From: Chloroflexota bacterium
Lineage (GTDB): Bacteria; Chloroflexota; Limnocylindria; QHBO01
Length of the DNA: 11,843 bases
Assembly (NCBI GenBank): GCA_020848055.1
Contig: JADLBB010000140.1
Span: 1-11,843, forward strand
Reading direction: 5' to 3'
The notes under the pieces were generated by a model that saw only the letters and a program-made list of their open reading frames with translations, did no database searches and was not told the DNA's origin. Positions 8,780 through 11,843 of this stretch are shown here, piece after piece; within the stretch, counting starts at the first letter, position 1; every line of letters begins with the position of its first letter. The translations under genes and the position numbers were made by a program.

Positions 8780-9880
8780 GCCGAGGGTGCGCAGGTCGCG
8801 GCCTCCCTCGACCGTGGCATGGAAGTTGTCGAGACCCTGGGCGTCGCGAGCCGCGTGGTAGCGGCCAATGACCGCATCGGCCGCGAGCCGCCCCCGAAGT
8901 TGGGCATCGAGCTCTTCGGCGAGCACCCGTGCCGAGCGGGCGGCGGAGTCCATCCCCTCACCGGTCCACGGGTCCTGGCGCATGCCCGAGTCGCCTACGA
9001 GCGCCCAGCCGGGGCCGGCCGGCACGCGGACGGTGCTCGGCTGCGGGCCCTGCCCGAGCAGACGGCTCACGACGGTGGCGGACCGGTACCGATCTGCCAA
9101 CCCGCGATGTCGACCGATGCACGCGCCGAACGCCTCCAGCCCACCGGCGCGCACCTGGTGGAACGCGTCGCGGCTCACCGACACCGCGACGCAGGTCACG
9201 CCGGCGTCGGAGGGGAACACGTAGGCAAGCTCGTCGCCACGGAACGAGAACTCCGGGCCGTCCGGGGTCGCGCCGGCACCCGCCGCGGGCGCCTCGAAGC
9301 CAGTGAGGTACACGTAGAACAGGGCGCGGATTGGGTCGTGCCGCTCCTGGATCGGTGCGTCGACCAGCCGGGCAATCAGCGAACCCTGCCCGTCGGCACC
9401 CACCACCCAGCGGGCGCGGACGACCTCGTCGCCGATCCGCACACCAACCACCCGCCCGTCGTCCCGCACCAGGTCGGTGACGACCGAACGCTCGCGCAGC
9501 CGGACCGATGCGGACCGCGTCGCCCGTCGAACGAGCAGCGCGTCGAGCGCGAGGCGTCGCACCGACAGGTTGTACCCGAGCGACCCCGGGTCCTGGGGGT
9601 CGGTGACCGTCGGCTCTGCCCGGCCATCGGTGTAGAGGTATTCGCTGGACAGGCGTGGAGCGCCGGTTGCGTCGATCTCGTCGAGCAGGCCGAGCTCTCC
9701 CAGGACGCCGGCGAGGCCGGAACCACGGAAGAAATGGGTGGAGATGGCGTCACTTGGAAACGACGCACGGTCGACCAGGAGGACCCGGTGGCCGGCGTCG
9801 CCCAGCAAGGCCGCCAGCACGGCACCACCGATCCTTGCCCCCACGATCGCGACGTCGTATGACTCGGGTTGCTGCGTCAC
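8777..9880 (-). CDS. FAD-dependent oxidoreductase / monooxygenase-like (FAD_binding_3 or geranylgeranyl-reductase-type)
   Basis: This 367-residue single-domain flavoprotein begins with a Rossmann FAD site, AIVGARIGGAVLAALL (11-26), a GxRxxG variant of the usual GxGxxG, with the acidic strand end LLVDRA. STHFFRGSGLAGVLGELGLL (47-66) and the conserved Arg109 before ALDALL are typical of this flavoenzyme group, as are the DG motif GADGQGS (161-167) and the GD motif VGDSGMRQDPWTGEGM (295-310). The family hydroxylates or reduces small aromatic or isoprenoid compounds using NAD(P)H; the substrate is not readable. Translation starts at GTG 9880 (the first residues are TQQPESYDVAIVG), with TATAAA 11 nt upstream. 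The TAG stop lies inside the promoter hexamer of the downstream exporter operon, 13 bp before that operon's start codon. Confidence 0.85.
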   Translation of the reverse strand: MTQQPESYDVAIVGARIGGAVLAALLGDAGHRVLLVDRASFPSDAISTHFFRGSGLAGVLGELGLLDEIDATGAPRLSSEYLYTDGRAEPTVTDPQDPGSLGYNLSVRRLALDALLVRRATRSASVRLRERSVVTDLVRDDGRVVGVRIGDEVVRARWVVGADGQGSLIARLVDAPIQERHDPIRALFYVYLTGFEAPAAGAGATPDGPEFSFRGDELAYVFPSDAGVTCVAVSVSRDAFHQVRAGGLEAFGACIGRHRGLADRYRSATVVSRLLGQGPQPSTVRVPAGPGWALVGDSGMRQDPWTGEGMDSAARSARVLAEELDAQLRGRLAADAVIGRYHAARDAQGLDNFHATVEGGRDLRTLG

Positions 9881-9891
9881 CTGCGAGACGG

Positions 9892-9897
9892 TTTATA
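9892..9897 (-). promoter_or_regulatory. Candidate -10 element TATAAA for the flavoprotein gene
   Basis: TATAAA preceded by TG (minus strand) lies 11 nt before the GTG start at 9880. This is one of the few AT-rich spots in the region. The leader would be only about 4 nt. A -35 box is not obvious; the bases at the expected place are CTCCCC. Confidence 0.4.
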
Positions 9898-9976
9898 CAT
9901 TGCCCGGATGCTGCGGGGAGCCCGGTGTTCGGGGGCCCGGTGGCGGGAATCCTGACATCGGCTGCCTGGAATGCGC

Positions 9977-9985
9977 TGGTACCCT
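9977..9985 (+). promoter_or_regulatory. Orphan extended -10-like element TGGTACCCT
   Basis: TGG-TACCCT matches an extended -10 (TGnTANNNT) and ends 6 nt before an ATG at 9992, the same geometry as the leaderless starts elsewhere in the window. A CTGACA at 9952-9957 resembles a -35 box but sits 22 nt away, which is too far for normal spacing. The downstream frame (59 codons, 9992-10171) is Arg/Thr/Ser-rich, runs antisense into the end of vapC and does not look like a protein. Confidence 0.3.
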
Positions 9986-10058
9986 GCGCGCATGTCCTCG
10001 ACCACGCCTGGGAGATGGAGGACAAGGACCTCTCGTGGCCCTGGCGCCGCGCTCTCAG

Positions 10059-10092
10059 ATCGGCGTGCGACGCCTCGGGCCGCCGATTCTTT
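10059..10092 (+). terminator. Hairpin ATCGGCG / CGCCGAT followed by TCTTT
   Basis: The 7-bp perfect stem (10059-10065 with 10081-10087) encloses a 15-nt loop. It is followed on the plus strand by TCTTT, so it is oriented as a weak intrinsic terminator for plus-strand transcription. An alternative inner stem GGCGT/ACGCC (10062-10074) would compete with it. No plus-strand gene precedes it, apart from the orphan promoter candidate about 75 bp upstream. It could also protect the vapBC mRNA end in the reverse direction, though without a T-tract on that side. Confidence 0.25.
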
Positions 10093-10142
10093 CGAAGTCT
10101 CTGGCGTTGCACGTGACCTGCGTGAGCCGACCAGGAACATTG

Positions 10143-10526
10143 CTAGGAGTAGGCAGGCGCCAGCCCGGTGAACATCGGGTAGTGGCGCACGTTCGTGGTG
10201 AGCAGCGAAGCACCGATGAACTCCGTCCCAGCGGCGATGAGGTAGTCGGCAGTCTCGATGCCAGGGTGTGAGCGTGCATAGCGTCGGGCGAGGTCACCCG
10301 CACGATCGGCGAGTGCAATGTCGATCTCTACCCACGCGAGGACATCGAGCAGCCGCCGCGTACGGGTGCGCTCGGCTGACCGCATCCCGGCCAGGAGCTC
10401 GGCTCGCGTGACCACCACGCCCCACAGCTCGTCACCCGCCTGGACGCGGGACTCGAGCAACTGGGTCGCGCGCGAATCGCCACGCAGGAAGTCGATCAGG
10501 ACCGATGTATCGCAGACGAGCCGCAT
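10143..10526 (-). CDS. vapC: VapC-type PIN-domain ribonuclease toxin
   Basis: The 127-residue PIN-domain protein is of normal VapC length. VapC toxins are Mg-dependent endoribonucleases, usually cutting tRNA or rRNA, held inactive by VapB. Catalytic acidic residues are visible: Asp6 (MRLVCDTSVLIDFLRG), Glu43 in TRAELLAGMRS, and Asp94 in ETADYLIAAGTE. Asn112 in LLTTNVRHYPMFTGL is in the usual C-terminal position. All key positions are intact, so the toxin should be active. ATG 10526 starts 5 bp after the vapB stop, the standard antitoxin-first order. The stop is TAG at 10143-10145. The target RNA cannot be predicted. Confidence 0.93.
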   Translation of the reverse strand: MRLVCDTSVLIDFLRGDSRATQLLESRVQAGDELWGVVVTRAELLAGMRSAERTRTRRLLDVLAWVEIDIALADRAGDLARRYARSHPGIETADYLIAAGTEFIGASLLTTNVRHYPMFTGLAPAYS

Positions 10527-10531
10527 CTGTC

Positions 10532-10819
10532 TCAGGTCGATTCGACGGCGTCGACGGAAGCGAACAGGCGCGCCATCCGTCCCGTCCGGCGGATCCGTTC
10601 GACGTACGCCTCGCCGGTCTCGCCACGATTCTTCCAGGCACCGGCTGATGCCCGGAGCCCGGCCATGATTCGCTCGCGATCAGGTGCCACCAGGTAGACC
10701 TGATCGATCGCCTCACGAATCAGGTGAGATCGTGTCGTGCCGGCGCGTCTGGCTTCCCGATCGAGCGCGGTAGCCTGCTCCTTGCTGAGGTAGATCTGCG
10801 TCCGTTCCACGATGTACAT
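10532..10819 (-). CDS. vapB: VapB-type ribbon-helix-helix antitoxin
   Basis: The protein begins with a CopG/Arc-type ribbon-helix-helix: ERTQIYLSKEQATALDREAR (strand and helix 1), then AGTTRSHLIREAIDQVY (helix 2), which binds operator DNA as a dimer. The C-terminal region (GAWKNRGETGEAYVERIRR, then RMARLF) resembles the toxin-wrapping tail of VapB proteins. Several in-frame starts exist: GTG 10828, GTG 10825, ATG 10819 and GTG 10810. I give ATG 10819 (95 aa). GTG 10810 (92 aa, MERTQIYL) is equally credible, because TATATG lies 6 nt before it and the family often starts at this point. It precedes vapC by 5 bp and should repress its own promoter. Confidence 0.9.
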   Translation of the reverse strand: MYIVERTQIYLSKEQATALDREARRAGTTRSHLIREAIDQVYLVAPDRERIMAGLRASAGAWKNRGETGEAYVERIRRTGRMARLFASVDAVEST

Positions 10820-10824
10820 ATACA
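10813..10824. promoter_or_regulatory. TGTA-N4-TACA inverted repeat, candidate VapB operator and -10 region
   Basis: The 12-bp inverted repeat TGTATATGTACA (minus strand) contains the -10-like TATATG (10817-10822) and an 8-bp palindrome ATGTACAT. It is the most AT-rich spot near vapB. Toxin-antitoxin operons of this type are repressed by the complex binding a palindrome over the promoter. The position fits, and the assignment is an inference. Confidence 0.4.
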
Positions 10825-10902
10825 CCACCGGTGGCGGATGGGCAATCCGAGGGCTCCGACGGATCGCTGGTCACCTTCCGGCGACACCCGGGGCCGAATC
10901 GC

Positions 10903-11843
10903 CTACATCCCCGATGCCAGCGAGTCGGCCCGAGGATCGGCGCCGCCGGCGTAGGAGCCATCGGGCAGGCGGCGGATGACCTGGGCCCAGCCGGTCGCCG
11001 GCGTGCGCGGCTCGATCAGGCGCACCTCGTGGCCGAGCGCGCGGAGCGCGTCGGCATCGGCTTCGGACCAGCCGTCGGATTCGAGCGAGACCGGTCCGAG
11101 CGGCTCGCCGGGGCCGGTCGTCGAGACGACCCAGCGCGGCCGGTCGACCAGCGCCTGTGGATCGAGACCATCATCCACCAAACCGGTCACGAGTTGGACC
11201 ATGGTCTGCGGTTGGCCGTCGCCGCCCATGGCACCCAGCGCCACCTCGGCCGCGCCATAACGCAGGAGCATGCCGGGCATGAGCGTGTGCAGCGTCCGTG
11301 CGCCCGGCGCCAGCGCGTTCGGGTGTGACGGATCCAGCGAGAAGTAGGCGCCGCGGTTCTGGAGCATGATCCCGGTCGCGCCGCCCATGATGCCGGAGCC
11401 GAAGCCCATGTAGTTCGACTCGATCAGGCTGACCATCATGCCGTCGGCATCGGCGGCGGCGAGGTAGACGGTGCCACCCCCGGGCGGATTGGTTGGCACG
11501 TACCGATGTGCGCCATCCGGCGACAGCCGCCCTGCAAGCCAGCGCGCGTGCTCCTCCGACAGCATGGCCGATACGTCCGCCAGTCCACGGTCCGGATCGG
11601 TGACGCATCGGTCGCGTTCGCTCCAGGCGACCTTGATCGCTTCGATCTGCGCGTGCAGGCGCGATTCCGCCGACCAGTCGAGGGTGGCGAGCACGTTGAG
11701 TGCCATGAGCGCGGTTATGCCCTGCGAGTTGGGCGGCATCGTAGCCACTTCCCAGCCGTGGTAGCCGGTCGAGATCGGGTCGACCCAGTCGCCGCGGTGG
11801 GCGGCCAGGTCGTCGCGGGCCAGCACGCCGCCGGCCGCGCGGA
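10903..11843 (-). CDS. Gamma-glutamyltransferase family protein, C-terminal part (5' end outside window)
   Basis: About 313 codons are present, and the frame runs off the right edge, beginning near GGVLARDDLAAHRGDW, a typical mid-protein region of the large subunit. The family cleaves itself before a Thr that becomes the nucleophile for gamma-glutamyl transfer or hydrolysis of glutathione-like substrates. Here PPGGGTVYLAAADADG contains that Thr (codon 11470-11472). The small subunit follows with SLIESNYMGFGSGIMGGATG, MLQNRGAYFSLDPSHPNAL, a PGARTLHTLMPGML loop, GAMGGDGQPQTMVQLVTGL and PRWV. These resemble the YwrD-like bacterial group rather than the classical periplasmic Ggt. Whether a signal peptide exists cannot be seen. 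The TAG stop is 74 bp upstream of the earliest vapB start. A cephalosporin-acylase-type relative is possible. Confidence 0.92.
   Translation of the reverse strand, partial: RAAGGVLARDDLAAHRGDWVDPISTGYHGWEVATMPPNSQGITALMALNVLATLDWSAESRLHAQIEAIKVAWSERDRCVTDPDRGLADVSAMLSEEHARWLAGRLSPDGAHRYVPTNPPGGGTVYLAAADADGMMVSLIESNYMGFGSGIMGGATGIMLQNRGAYFSLDPSHPNALAPGARTLHTLMPGMLLRYGAAEVALGAMGGDGQPQTMVQLVTGLVDDGLDPQALVDRPRWVVSTTGPGEPLGPVSLESDGWSEADADALRALGHEVRLIEPRTPATGWAQVIRRLPDGSYAGGADPRADSLASGM

Larger units (their letters stand above)
9881..10142. other. 262-bp intergenic region between the flavoprotein gene and vapC
   Basis: No protein gene is convincing here. The region contains the flavoprotein promoter candidate near its left end and a repeated GCCCGGTG octamer (9920-9927 and 9936-9943). 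It also contains an extended -10-like TGGTACCCT (9977-9985) on the plus strand and a 7-bp stem at 10059-10087. A minus-strand frame that ends in a GTGA overlap with the flavoprotein start has no gene-like composition. Confidence 0.4.

Noticed and set aside
8764..8961. Longer N-terminus for the ABC ATPase
   Set aside because: The extension overlaps the flavoprotein gene in another frame, and the alternative ATG at 8775 lies inside the -10-like hexamer.
7780..9862. Plus-strand frames of about 350 codons opposite the ATPase and flavoprotein genes
   Set aside because: They are antisense shadows of well-supported genes, with His/Arg/Asp/Val-rich translations and no motifs.
9920..9943. Repeated GCCCGGTG octamer as a possible repeat array or binding site
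   Set aside because: There are only two copies, 16 bp apart, in very GC-rich sequence. Chance is sufficient.
9877..10140. 87-codon minus-strand frame ending in a GTGA overlap with the flavoprotein start
   Set aside because: The stop/start overlap suggested translational coupling, but the peptide is Arg/Ser/Pro-rich without gene-like wobble bias and has no start signals.
10880..10903. GGCGA/TCGCC inverted repeat after the gamma-glutamyltransferase stop as a terminator
   Set aside because: It has a 5-bp stem with a 14-nt loop and no T-tract, which is too weak to call.

Overview
This GC-rich window (codons ending almost always in G or C) comes from a bacterial chromosome. There is no rRNA, tRNA, CRISPR array or insertion sequence. 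The gene set is mainly housekeeping: a homodimeric pyruvate dehydrogenase E1, a type II NADH dehydrogenase, PlsY, a PgsA-like enzyme, an ABC-2 exporter, a flavoprotein, a VapBC pair and a gamma-glutamyltransferase. Several genes carry a -10-like TANNNT hexamer only 6 to 11 nt before the start codon and lack a clear Shine-Dalgarno sequence, which suggests leaderless or near-leaderless transcription. High GC, leaderless starts and these genes fit an uncultured Chloroflexota-type lineage (for example Limnocylindria-like) or an actinobacterium. This placement is an inference from style, not from a marker gene.

Layout. 1-66 holds the last codons of a plus-strand gene ending in a CxxCG zinc-ribbon-like motif. 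67-367 is a gene-free convergent gap with several GC-rich hairpins. aceE fills 368-3061 on the minus strand. A divergent spacer (3062-3229) contains the aceE promoter candidate and a 32-codon stretch with gene-like codon use. A plus-strand run follows: NDH-2 (3230-4606), a two-helix membrane protein (4627-4968), plsY (4976-5584) and pgsA-like (5589-6206). The last three are separated by only 4-7 bp.

From 6199 to the end all recognisable protein genes are on the minus strand. Read in transcription order from the right they are: a 5'-truncated gamma-glutamyltransferase (10903-11843), vapB-vapC (10143-10819), an FAD-dependent oxidoreductase (8777-9880), and a three-gene ABC-2 exporter operon of one ATPase and two paralogous permeases (6199-8763). 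The pgsA-like gene and the second permease converge and overlap by 8 bp at their stop codons.

How the genes relate. aceE feeds acetyl-CoA and NADH, and NDH-2 re-oxidises NADH to the quinone pool. PlsY makes lysophosphatidate and the PgsA-like enzyme makes phosphatidylglycerophosphate, so both sit in membrane phospholipid synthesis; the small membrane protein between NDH-2 and plsY is co-oriented with them and has no assigned role. The flavoprotein and the NodIJ/Drr-type exporter form a plausible modify-and-export neighbourhood, but the exporter has its own promoter candidate, so the link is positional only. I see no clearly new multi-gene system. The items most worth a second look are the leaderless promoter style, a stop codon buried inside a -10 hexamer, an orphan promoter/hairpin unit at about 9977-10092, and the uncharacterised small membrane protein.
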